Of a stretch of 23,361 nt of DNA, positions 1 through 7,462 are shown piece after piece. Positions within the stretch are counted from its first letter, which is position 1. Each line of letters starts with the position of its first letter. Source of the stretch: Wolinella sp052173415 (GTDB taxonomy: Bacteria > Campylobacterota > Campylobacteria > Campylobacterales > Helicobacteraceae); NCBI GenBank assembly GCA_052173415.1, contig JBQMYQ010000028.1, positions 1-23,361 of the forward strand. Reading direction: 5' to 3'. The notes under the pieces are model-generated. The model ran no database searches. It saw only the letters and a list, made by a program, of their open reading frames with translations, and was not told the DNA's origin. The translations under genes were made by a program, and so were the position numbers.

Positions 1-2086
1 CCTCTTCATTATCGCTCAATATATAAGTTTTTCTAAACTCATCAAGCGTCCTTTTCCCCAGTGTGTCGCCATCAAAGCAGAGCTCATTCCGATACAGCCT
101 ATTATCCGTGCCATAGAGAGAGCGAATATGCGAATAGTGCGTCAAACAAGTCCAAATAAGGCACTGACACAAGAATCGATCCAGCTTGCCGCTTCTTACA
201 TCTTCGTGATAGGTTTCAGCCTTATCGCCGCTTCGCATCAGCATGGACATGATTCTCCAGTCATTATTGTGGTCTGCGTATCTTGATGCTGCAAACATAG
301 GCAATTTTTCTAAAAAATTATCATCACGCAGGTAAAAACCGTTTCCATTGTATTTTCCTGCCACAAGCAAATTGCAATGCAATCGTGGATTATCAAATCC
401 CGCACTATCGGTTACCATATAGCCTAGAATATTTTTATTATAATTTTTATCAACTCTTATCTGCTTATCGCTTTTTGAGATAGCTTCCAATCCATTTAAT
501 CCAATCGCTATGCCATCTTTTGTATCGCTATCAAAACTGCGGTTGTCATAAAATTTTTCGCTAAAAATAGAGTAGATCCTCCTTACTCTAATCTCGCCCT
601 GCTCTATGCAGGCTTCCTTTTCATCTAAATCTATCGCTTTTAGATGTAGCTCTTGAGTTGTTTCATCATTTTCATTACTCCATAAAGCACACATTATAGT
701 CGCAGGGGTGGGAGCGTGGAAATGCTTCCTGTTGAAGGCGTATCCATCTATGAATTTTTTATTCACGAGGTGTTGAGATTTCCAGTATTTCACAGGAGAA
801 AGCACCACATAGCTATCGGTTTTCTCTTTTAAAAAATACTTAAATGCCGACCAAATAAAGGCATTGCTCATATCATTTAAGACTGAACCTTTTACATTTT
901 CATCTTTTTTCATCTCCTTTACTACATAGCTATTTTTCCAGTCTGAATGTGTTTTGCCCAAGCCCTTTTTTTGAAATTCTACGCTAGTTGTCTCTGCGTA
1001 GGGCGGATTCTCATATAAGATGATGCTGACTCGCTCTGCGACTTTAGTCTCCTCAATAACGCTATGAATTTTATCTATAAACTCTTTGCTTAAAGCATTT
1101 GCACCACTCAAGAAGCCATCTTTATTTAGAGCAGGTAAGTCCTTTGGCGGCTGTGGTATAGGTGGTATTATATATCGCACACGCCTACCGATTCTATCTT
1201 TTAATACATACCATTCTTTTAATTCATAGGTATTTATAATCACGTGGGATAGCTCCTCATCACTAAGTACTTTTTCTAAGTTTCCCGTGCCGGCACATCG
1301 ATCAATGATCACATAATCATTGCCTTTTGGGACACGATCAATCGCCTTTTTGAGCAATTCATGAGCTAGCTCACAATAGGCTAAAGGGGTATAAAAGGCT
1401 CCCAATTTCTTTTGGGTAATCGGGTCATTTAACAAGTCCATAATCAGCGCAAATTCACCCTCTTCGCCATTCCACGCTTTTATATACGACTTTAGCGCGC
1501 CTTTTGGCTTTCTCAGCTCCTCAAAAAATTTCCTTTTTTCCGCTTTTTGTCCGTATTGCTGGGCTATTTTGTAGTAGAGCTCGCTCCACCCATAGACATT
1601 GTGGACGCTAATATCCGCCTGAAAAAATGAATGCGGGCTATTAATCTCGTTAACCAACTCCTGCATTGCCGCGGCATTACCTAGCTGATAGGCTATTTTC
1701 TTTGGCTCGGATTTTTCATAAAAGCCCTCTATACCTGCAGAAGCCTTGAGTGAAGCATATTGCGGTATATCATTTATTATTTCCGGATAGTCGGCTGATG
1801 GATATACATATACGCAGGACTCATCTTGACTAACAAGCATAATTTTCCCGGGAATCGGCTGTCCGTTGGCATTAAATCTCGCAAGATAAATCAACGCCTG
1901 TGCCAAAGCCTTTGAACGCCCATATGCGGTAACATTTTGCTTATGCTCAAACAAAATACCCTCTGTGTAACCATCTGTGCTTTTGTCTATTGTTACTTTC
2001 TCTTCCCAATTTTTAAAAGTGCCTTGATAAAAAGCGATTTGATAGGTTTTTTCATCGGTATTGATAACTTGTGAAATTTTCGCCAT
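1..2086 (-). CDS. Type IIG-like restriction/adenine-specific DNA methyltransferase (partial, C-terminus beyond window)
   Basis: The reading frame is open from ATG at 2086 to the window edge (about 695 codons), preceded by an AAGGAAA ribosome binding site 12 bases after the tupA stop. Residues 38-49 hold a candidate PD-(D/E)XK nuclease site, with D38, then E47 and K49 in FEHK. Residues 262-269 (DRCAGTGN) form the SAM-binding motif I and residues 360-363 (NPPY) are the catalytic motif of N6-adenine methyltransferases. A nuclease site, helical linker and gamma-class methylase in one chain is the layout of type IIG (Eco57I-like) enzymes. Target recognition would sit in the C-terminal part, which is mostly outside the window. 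The gene is visibly more AT-rich than its neighbours and nearly lacks the local GGAATC signature, which suggests recent transfer. The methylase assignment is secure; the combined nuclease function is inferred. Confidence 0.85.
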   Translation of the reverse strand, partial: MAKISQVINTDEKTYQIAFYQGTFKNWEEKVTIDKSTDGYTEGILFEHKQNVTAYGRSKALAQALIYLARFNANGQPIPGKIMLVSQDESCVYVYPSADYPEIINDIPQYASLKASAGIEGFYEKSEPKKIAYQLGNAAAMQELVNEINSPHSFFQADISVHNVYGWSELYYKIAQQYGQKAEKRKFFEELRKPKGALKSYIKAWNGEEGEFALIMDLLNDPITQKKLGAFYTPLAYCELAHELLKKAIDRVPKGNDYVIIDRCAGTGNLEKVLSDEELSHVIINTYELKEWYVLKDRIGRRVRYIIPPIPQPPKDLPALNKDGFLSGANALSKEFIDKIHSVIEETKVAERVSIILYENPPYAETTSVEFQKKGLGKTHSDWKNSYVVKEMKKDENVKGSVLNDMSNAFIWSAFKYFLKEKTDSYVVLSPVKYWKSQHLVNKKFIDGYAFNRKHFHAPTPATIMCALWSNENDETTQELHLKAIDLDEKEACIEQGEIRVRRIYSIFSEKFYDNRSFDSDTKDGIAIGLNGLEAISKSDKQIRVDKNYNKNILGYMVTDSAGFDNPRLHCNLLVAGKYNGNGFYLRDDNFLEKLPMFAASRYADHNNDWRIMSMLMRSGDKAETYHEDVRSGKLDRFLCQCLIWTCLTHYSHIRSLYGTDNRLYRNELCFDGDTLGKRTLDEFRKTYILSDNEE

Positions 2087-2098
2087 TAACTTTCCTTG

Positions 2099-2935
2099 TT
2101 ATTTGTTTTTCTCTATCGGCACAAACGGTTGCATATCGAGGAATCTAAACTCAGAAATCTGTGTTTTTACCTTATCTGAAGTAATCCACTCAATAAAACG
2201 TAACGCTTCTTTATGATTAGTATCAGCGCAATGTTTAGGATTTGTTGCGATCACGTAGTATAAATTTTTAAGAGTATTTTTATCTTCAAACACGATAACT
2301 AGAGGGGCATTTCCTTTATAATTTGCCTCATATTTTATAAAAGTTCCACGATCGGTTAATGTTGCGCCCTGATACTCCTGTGTGATATAAAGAGTCGCTA
2401 GCATGCCCTGCCCTGTTGTGGTATACCACGATTCCTGAGCGGGAATCGCACCTAAAACTTTGCGCCAAAGCCCTTGCTCTTTTATATGTGCAGCAGAATT
2501 ATCCCCTCGTGTGAAAAATTTTATTTGCTCTTTTTGTATCACTTTTAAAAGCTCTGCAAGGTGCTTGCCTTTGAGTTTTTCTTTAAGTGAATAATGAGCA
2601 ACTAACACAAAATCGTTAAACATCACGGGTGTGCGATGAAGCGCGACCTGCCTTTTGATGTAGTGCTCTTCCGTCTTGGGAGCGTGCGTAAAAACCACAT
2701 CAACACTACAATTTTCAGCCATCTTGAGCGCATTGCCTGACCCCACAGAAACCCATTTGAGCTCCACACCCGTGTCACGACGATAAATAGGAGCGAGTAG
2801 ATCCAAAAGCCCCGTATTATCCACGCTCGTGGCACTCGCCATTCTGAGCTCGGCTGCACTCAGAGAGATTCCCGCAAAAAACGCAAACGAGAGGATTCCC
2901 GCCCCCATTTGAAAGCTATTTTTAAAAAGATGCAC
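2099..2935 (-). CDS. tupA: TupA-type tungstate ABC transporter substrate-binding protein
   Basis: A 278-residue secreted binding protein. The N-terminus is a Sec signal (basic HLFKN, hydrophobic stretch, cleavage near SLSAA-E), followed by the TupA-family opening with its ligand-binding Ser/Thr cluster (SATSVDNTG). Further family features are the SVDVVFTHAP segment and the TTGQGM and TLTDRGTF loops. TupA delivers tungstate to the TupBC permease/ATPase, for tungsten or molybdenum cofactor enzymes. Three GTG codons stand in a row (2941, 2938, 2935); I chose 2935 because GGAGG lies seven bases upstream of it. No tupB or tupC follows: the next gene is the restriction-modification protein 12 bases downstream, so the usual operon appears interrupted. 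Confidence in the family is high; tungstate rather than molybdate is from family resemblance only. Confidence 0.9.
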   Translation of the reverse strand: MHLFKNSFQMGAGILSFAFFAGISLSAAELRMASATSVDNTGLLDLLAPIYRRDTGVELKWVSVGSGNALKMAENCSVDVVFTHAPKTEEHYIKRQVALHRTPVMFNDFVLVAHYSLKEKLKGKHLAELLKVIQKEQIKFFTRGDNSAAHIKEQGLWRKVLGAIPAQESWYTTTGQGMLATLYITQEYQGATLTDRGTFIKYEANYKGNAPLVIVFEDKNTLKNLYYVIATNPKHCADTNHKEALRFIEWITSDKVKTQISEFRFLDMQPFVPIEKNK

Positions 2936-2989
2936 CACCACACCTCCAAAACGATTTGTTTGGATAAATCACAGATAAACAGCATGGGT

Positions 2990-3036
2990 ATTTTAGCAGT
3001 ATTAAGTAGAAGCCACACGCTCATTTGAGCAAATGA
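2990..3036 (-). promoter_or_regulatory. Candidate tupA promoter with perfect inverted repeat
   Basis: Read on the minus strand, TAAAAT at 2995-2990 is a plausible -10 box about 55 bases before the tupA start. Just upstream, 3021-3036 is a perfect inverted repeat, TCATTTG-AG-CAAATGA, placed at or above the -35 position. This suits an operator for a dimeric regulator. It does not resemble the ModE consensus as I know it, so the regulator is unknown. Confidence 0.4.
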
Positions 3037-3093
3037 ACGCTCTGCTTTTGTGGATAAGTTTAGCTCGTAAATCTAACGGAATTGGGGGCATTA

Positions 3094-3147
3094 CAAAAAA
3101 ACAATACAAGCATTAATTCTCGGGAATCGCGCGATTCTTGCAAAATC
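3094..3147 (-). terminator. Possible end of feo operon transcript
   Basis: After the last feo gene the minus strand shows the palindrome GAATCGCGCGATTC (3124-3137) and, about 22 bases further on, a run of seven T (3095-3101). The stem lacks a proper loop and the T run is distant, so this is only a weak terminator candidate. Confidence 0.2.
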
Positions 3148-3285
3148 TCAGCGATCCTTTCTGCTCTTGCAACCACTCCCGCTTCCGCAACCGCAATCAC
3201 GATCTTTTGAAAAATGCTGCTTGTATAAAATCCACAGGGCAACTAGGAGGAATCCTCCTAAAATTGCCACTTCATAGAGCTCCAT
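3148..3285 (-). CDS. FeoB-associated Cys-rich membrane protein
   Basis: A 45-residue protein. It begins MELYEVAILGG, has one membrane segment (about residues 6-21), then a basic cytoplasmic tail with the cysteine cluster DCGCGSGSGC (Cys31, 33, 39). This is the hallmark of the small FeoB-associated Cys-rich proteins that sit at the end of many feo operons and take the place of FeoC; their exact role (iron handoff or sensing) is not settled. The start lies three bases after the preceding stop and lacks a clear ribosome binding site, suggesting translational coupling. Position at the end of feoA-feoB supports the call. An overlapping 60-codon frame at 3060-3242 on the same strand is a shadow. 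Confidence 0.88.
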   Translation of the reverse strand: MELYEVAILGGFLLVALWILYKQHFSKDRDCGCGSGSGCKSRKDR

Positions 3286-3288
3286 CGC

Positions 3289-3600
3289 TTAGTTGAGGAT
3301 CTTCTTGCCATCAATCTCGACTGTGTGCCCCTCGCCACCATCAAAAATCACCTTGTATTCGCCACTAGGCTTCTTGAATGTCGCTTCGCTGTTTTTGTCA
3401 AACTTCTTCTCTTCAAGCGTCTTGCCCGCCTGCACGACTTTAACTTTCACACCGGTCGCGGAAGATCCATCACTAAAACCGCCCTCGCACATAATCGTGC
3501 CATCGCCATTATCAACGCAACTCATGAGGGCTGTGTGAGCCAAAAGCGTCTGCACTGATACCAAAAGAGCCAAAACTCCGACTTTAAGAATGCTATTCAT
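3289..3600 (-). CDS. Small secreted protein of the feo operon, unknown function
   Basis: A 103-residue protein with a clean signal peptide (residues 1-21, cleavage after TLLA) whose mature form would begin with His22. Two cysteines (28 and 38) flank an acidic DNGDG segment and could form a disulfide or a metal site. The rest alternates short hydrophobic and charged stretches (KVKVVQAG, EYKVIFDGGEGHTVEIDG), consistent with a small beta-sandwich of the carboxypeptidase-regulatory-like or Ig type. Its start overlaps the feoB stop by eight bases, with an AAGGAG site inside feoB, so it is co-translated with feoB. I infer a periplasmic role next to FeoB, possibly iron binding or delivery; I do not recognise a named family. 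Confidence 0.8.
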   Translation of the reverse strand: MNSILKVGVLALLVSVQTLLAHTALMSCVDNGDGTIMCEGGFSDGSSATGVKVKVVQAGKTLEEKKFDKNSEATFKKPSGEYKVIFDGGEGHTVEIDGKKILN

Positions 3601-5878
3601 TGTTTCTCCTTTGTTTTTGGTTGAAATTATTCGGAATGAATCCTAGCGCAATAACGCTTATGAGAATAATTCCATAAAATGCAAGCAGCATGGGGATTGC
3701 AGGAATCCCAAAGGCATTACCCACCGAATAGACCGCAATCGCGACAATTAAGCCCAACATCAGTGGATAAAATAGCGCGAAAATCATCCAGCCCCAGCTC
3801 GCGAGCTGCGTCTTAAGCACGACAATTGTCGCGATACAAGGCGGCGTCAGTGCCATGAACAGGATCATAGCTACCCCCGCAAGAGGCGTGTATCCGCCTT
3901 GTGTGCGAATACCATCTTCAGGACGAGTGCCCTCGGTGGTCGATTCCTCAAAAAGCGCACCAAGGGTCGCTACAAAACTCTCGCGCGCGGCAAAAGAGCT
4001 TAAAAACGCAATATTAATCTTCCAGTCAAAGCCCGCATATTGCGTAACATGCTCAAGCATCTTTCCTGTGATTCCTAAAAACGAATTCGCAATCTTCTCA
4101 TCTTTCATCTCCCTAAAGAGCGTTTTGCGAAACGAGATGATACGGCGCAATTCGCGCTCCACCTTAAGTGCATCCTTATCCGAACGGTCGCGAATAATCC
4201 TAAAAAACAGCTCATTCTCGCTCTTGTATCGCTCATTAAGCTGCACAAGCGCACTCTGCTCGGTAATCCTCGTGCGCTCTTGACGATAATTTTCAGAAAA
4301 GCTGATGAGATTCATTAGTTTTTCTTCCGTGTCCAGCTCATGAGCATAGGCAGTATCGGCGATTCCCGCGAGGAATTTATCATGCGCGCTTTGGAGCGAA
4401 TGCCTAAATTCACTCTGCTTCTCGCTTGAGATTCCCGGGAATTGAATAAGCACAAAAAGCACCACGGCAACGGCTAAAACAACGGTAACGACTTTCTTCA
4501 GATAGAGCCACACCTTATGCCACGCCGCCATCAAAACCCCGCGCCACGTGGGCAGATGATATGGGGGGAGCTCCATCACAAAGGGCATGGTCTCTTTGGA
4601 GCGCAAGATTGTGAGCGAGAGGATTTTTGCCACAGCCAAAGCAACCATTACAGTTAGGGTTGAGATAACAAACATCACGAGGGCTTTCTCTTTGGCAAAT
4701 AGCACCGATACAATGAGGACGAAAAAAGGCGTTTTGGCAAGGCAATTCAGAAAAGGGACAGTCAAAATCGTCGCCCACCGTGCCCGCACATCTCCGATTC
4801 CCTTACTTGCCATGATCGCCGGAACCGCGCAACCCCCCACAACCACGCCACCCATTACATAAGAGAGCGTGCTCTGCCCATGTAAGCCATAACTCCTAAA
4901 GAGCCTATCTAGTGCAAATGCCATACGCGCCATGTAGCCGGAATCCTCCAAAATCGCAATGAGCGAGAAGAGGATCATGAAAATGGGCAGGTAGTTCAAA
5001 AGAGCGAGCACGCTATTAGCCATCCATATCCCAAAATCGCGCAAAATAGGGATTTTACCGAGTGTCTCCGCAGGGAGCAAGCCGATAAACCACTGCTTGA
5101 AAGCCGCAAGAATCGGCCATGTATATTCTGTCAGATGATAGCCCTGCACGATGGATAGGTAATAGATTGTATAGATGACCCCGAGCAAAATAGGCAGCGC
5201 GAGCCAGCGGTTGAGAACAATTTTATCGATTCGATCGCTTAATGAGCCCTTGGCGTAGGGATCTTTGGTAAGTGCTTTGCTCAAAATCTTCTCACAGGCT
5301 TCATAGCGCGCTAGAGCAACTTTCGCACTATCCTCTTGCTGGCGAATCTCCCTAGGAAGTATGGGAATCGGGGGCTTTTTGTCGATACTTTTCAGGATTG
5401 CGTCAAAAATACGCTTCTTCTCTTTTTGATTGCGCGCCGTGCATAGGAGTGCGTGCATACCAAGCGCGTGCTCTAGTGTATTCAAATCATACTGATAGCC
5501 ACGCCCCTTGGCCACATCTGCCATATTAAGTAAAAGCAAAACGGGAATCCCAAACTCCATCACCTGCGTGGTTAGATAGAGCCCTTTGAGCGGATTTGAG
5601 GAATCGATGAGATTAATAATTAGATCAGGTTGTTCATCCTCGATATAGTCAAGACTGACGCGCTCTTCAGGCGAAAATGTGCCCAAAGAATAGATACCGG
5701 GGAGATCCACGAGCTCAATCTCATATTCCTGCAAGGTGAAAAAGGCACTCTTTTTATCAACTGTTACGCCTGGGTAGTTTGCGATGTGCTGATTTGCGCC
5801 ACTTAGCGTGTTAAAAAGGGTCGATTTCCCGCAATTTGGCTGCCCAAGGAGTGCAATTTTAAGCTGCTTAGGAGGCAT
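3593..5878 (-). CDS. feoB: Ferrous iron transport protein B (G-protein-like membrane transporter)
   Basis: A 761-residue Fe2+ importer of the inner membrane. The N-terminal GTPase domain shows G1 GQPNCGKST (12-20), G3 DLPG (58-61) and G4 NMAD (118-121), followed by a helical GDI-like region to about 220. The membrane part carries the gate motifs GCAVP (349-353), NCLAKTP (378-384) and, in the second half, CIAT (681-684). ATG 5878 is chosen, with AAGGAG seven bases upstream, overlapping the feoA end by 11 bases; the frame extends upstream but without a ribosome site. An unusually long charged, helical segment (about 485-600) interrupts the two membrane halves, where I recall a shorter linker in E. 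coli FeoB. Expected to be Fur-controlled through the feoA promoter. Confidence 0.97.
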   Translation of the reverse strand: MPPKQLKIALLGQPNCGKSTLFNTLSGANQHIANYPGVTVDKKSAFFTLQEYEIELVDLPGIYSLGTFSPEERVSLDYIEDEQPDLIINLIDSSNPLKGLYLTTQVMEFGIPVLLLLNMADVAKGRGYQYDLNTLEHALGMHALLCTARNQKEKKRIFDAILKSIDKKPPIPILPREIRQQEDSAKVALARYEACEKILSKALTKDPYAKGSLSDRIDKIVLNRWLALPILLGVIYTIYYLSIVQGYHLTEYTWPILAAFKQWFIGLLPAETLGKIPILRDFGIWMANSVLALLNYLPIFMILFSLIAILEDSGYMARMAFALDRLFRSYGLHGQSTLSYVMGGVVVGGCAVPAIMASKGIGDVRARWATILTVPFLNCLAKTPFFVLIVSVLFAKEKALVMFVISTLTVMVALAVAKILSLTILRSKETMPFVMELPPYHLPTWRGVLMAAWHKVWLYLKKVVTVVLAVAVVLFVLIQFPGISSEKQSEFRHSLQSAHDKFLAGIADTAYAHELDTEEKLMNLISFSENYRQERTRITEQSALVQLNERYKSENELFFRIIRDRSDKDALKVERELRRIISFRKTLFREMKDEKIANSFLGITGKMLEHVTQYAGFDWKINIAFLSSFAARESFVATLGALFEESTTEGTRPEDGIRTQGGYTPLAGVAMILFMALTPPCIATIVVLKTQLASWGWMIFALFYPLMLGLIVAIAVYSVGNAFGIPAIPMLLAFYGIILISVIALGFIPNNFNQKQRRNNE

Positions 5879-6113
5879 TATTTTGCTCCTTTGTATAAGC
5901 AATATCAATTAAAGTAGCATCAATACGGCGGATTCCCACATCTCCGCTCGCCACTCGCACCCAGAGCGGATCAAGGAGCGGGGCTTGACGAATGATTTTA
6001 ATCTTGCGCCCCGGGAAAAATCCCATATCAAGAAGCTTTGAGAGTAACGCCCCCTCAGCTCGCACCTGCACGATTGACGCCTCCGCTCCATGAGGCAACT
6101 CTACTAGCGTCAT
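5868..6113 (-). CDS. feoA: Ferrous iron transport protein A (SH3-like)
   Basis: An 81-residue cytoplasmic protein with the FeoA fold pattern: MTLVELPHGAEASIVQV at the start, then the conserved LLDMGFFPG turn (LxxMGhxPG in the family) and a C-terminal strand pair. FeoA is an SH3-like partner that supports FeoB-mediated Fe2+ uptake. The ATG at 6113 is chosen because GGAGG lies eight to nine bases upstream; the frame extends to a TTG at 6131 that would place that ribosome site inside the gene. It is the first gene of the feo operon and overlaps feoB. Confidence 0.95.
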   Translation of the reverse strand: MTLVELPHGAEASIVQVRAEGALLSKLLDMGFFPGRKIKIIRQAPLLDPLWVRVASGDVGIRRIDATLIDIAYTKEQNNAS

Positions 6114-6142
6114 TTGGCGATTCCTCCGCAAAATTTTGGCAC

Positions 6143-6191
6143 ATCATATCAAAAAAACAGAGTCAATGCACAATAATCACTCTCATCATTA
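6143..6191 (-). promoter_or_regulatory. feoA promoter with Fur-box-like element
   Basis: On the minus strand a TATGAT -10 box preceded by TGA lies at 6148-6143, giving a start about 20-25 bases ahead of the feoA ATG. Upstream, 6172-6191 contains TAATGAT and GTGATTATT in opposed orientation, an imperfect match to the GATAAT-type hexamers of Fur boxes. Iron repression by Fur is inferred from this and from the known control of feo operons. Confidence 0.45.
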
Positions 6192-6250
6192 AAGAGCAGA
6201 GAAAAGGCAAACACAAAAGTGCCCCTGCGGGTTTGGCTATGCGAATATAT

Positions 6251-7453
6251 TTATAGACCCCTTACTTTCACTCTTTGTAGCTTTTCGCGCTCTTTTTTCT
6301 TTCGATTTAGATACAAAAGCCACCCCGTAAGGACAAAAAGAGGCATACACAGGCTACTCACAAAAAATAAAATCCGCCCAAAAAGCCCGAAAAATTCACC
6401 ACTATGCACTTGGCGCATACTCCCCATAATCTGCTCATTAAGGGCATTATTTTCATAGCGATCATGTGCAAGAATCGTGCGATTCCTCACATCAATCCTA
6501 AGCTCATTTTGCTCTCTATTATGACGCGCATTTTCATCAAGGTAAAAAAGATTATAAACCTGCCCTTTCACGGGGAAAGCAATCAGCAAAGACGAATATC
6601 CCTTAGGAATCGCCTCTAAAGCAACCTCAAAAAGCCCCTCCACATCTTGCGCGAGCAGTGTCACATTTTGGGGTGGGAGCGCGGGCTTGGAATCAGAGGC
6701 GGGAATCGACGCTCCCTGCTGTGATCGCTTCATTTGTGTCTTGAAGCGCGCAGGAAGCTCAACATTCATCGCAGAATAGAGCATTTCACGATACCAAGGA
6801 TAAGACCAGTAAAGCCCCGTGAGCGAAAGGAGCAGCAGGGGTATGAGCAACCAGATTCCCGCGGCGGAATGGAGCTTGTATAAAAATGCACGCTTTTTGA
6901 GTTTGGGACTGACACTCAACGCTGCCTTAAAATTCTTCCTAAGGCTCGGATAATAGAGAATCACGCCACTAAGCGAAAGAATAATAAGCGCGATTGTCGA
7001 AAGTGCAACGATCTGCTTCCCTGTCTCTTGATTTTCGCCTCCAAACAAAAGCCATCGGTGCAAGCGCGTCATCGTAGAGAAGAATCCTCTGCCCGTAAGG
7101 CTAGAGACCATCTCTCCCGAATAGGGATCGACATAGATTCCTATGCCTCGGCGACGGTGGCGTCCTTGCGCGTTAGGCAGCTGAACGACAACGAACAAAA
7201 ACTCATCTTTTGCAGGAATCGTAATTGATGCAATACGCCCATCAGGATATTGCTGTTGCACTCTGCGCAAAATCTCTTCATATGTGAGCCGCTCGCCCTC
7301 TTTTGGAGCGGGGTGGAAAACATGCGGATTGAGCAGGCGAGTAATCTCCTGCTCAAAAGAGAGTGTCGCACCACTCAATCCGATGAGAAGTAGCGTCAAT
7401 GAAGCTACGATTCCCAAAAACCAGTGAATTTGAAAGAAAAATTTTCTAAACAT
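6251..7453 (-). CDS. PepSY-associated TM helix protein (iron-regulated membrane protein type)
   Basis: A 400-residue inner membrane protein. It opens with a helix (QIHWFLGIVASLTLLLIGLSG, residues 8-28), then a PepSY-like periplasmic region (about 40-115), LHRWLLFGG, a second helix, LHSAAGIWLL with a third helix, a second PepSY-like region (about 255-330), and a final helix before a basic tail. The histidines in the first and third helices (IHW, LHS) and in LHR are typical of PepSY_TM proteins, often found beside siderophore uptake genes and thought to act in periplasmic metal reduction or electron transfer. It starts nine bases after the preceding DUF4198 gene without an obvious ribosome site, so the two are probably coupled. 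The exact substrate is unknown. Confidence 0.88.
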   Translation of the reverse strand: MFRKFFFQIHWFLGIVASLTLLLIGLSGATLSFEQEITRLLNPHVFHPAPKEGERLTYEEILRRVQQQYPDGRIASITIPAKDEFLFVVVQLPNAQGRHRRRGIGIYVDPYSGEMVSSLTGRGFFSTMTRLHRWLLFGGENQETGKQIVALSTIALIILSLSGVILYYPSLRKNFKAALSVSPKLKKRAFLYKLHSAAGIWLLIPLLLLSLTGLYWSYPWYREMLYSAMNVELPARFKTQMKRSQQGASIPASDSKPALPPQNVTLLAQDVEGLFEVALEAIPKGYSSLLIAFPVKGQVYNLFYLDENARHNREQNELRIDVRNRTILAHDRYENNALNEQIMGSMRQVHSGEFFGLFGRILFFVSSLCMPLFVLTGWLLYLNRKKKEREKLQRVKVRGL

Positions 7454-7462
7454 CGAGAATCG

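Noticed and set aside
3244..3260. 17-base palindrome TAGGAGGA-A-TCCTCCTA
   Set aside because: It lies within the membrane-helix codons of the Cys-rich protein gene (Leu-Gly-Gly-Phe-Leu-Leu) and has no link to a promoter; judged chance.
3855..4283. 142-codon plus-strand frame inside feoB
   Set aside because: Antisense shadow of a long, clearly coding gene; it has no family features.
6200..6240. Stem-loop-like GGCAAAC ... GTTTGGC between the PepSY gene and feoA
   Set aside because: One mismatch, a long loop and no T run; too weak to call a terminator.
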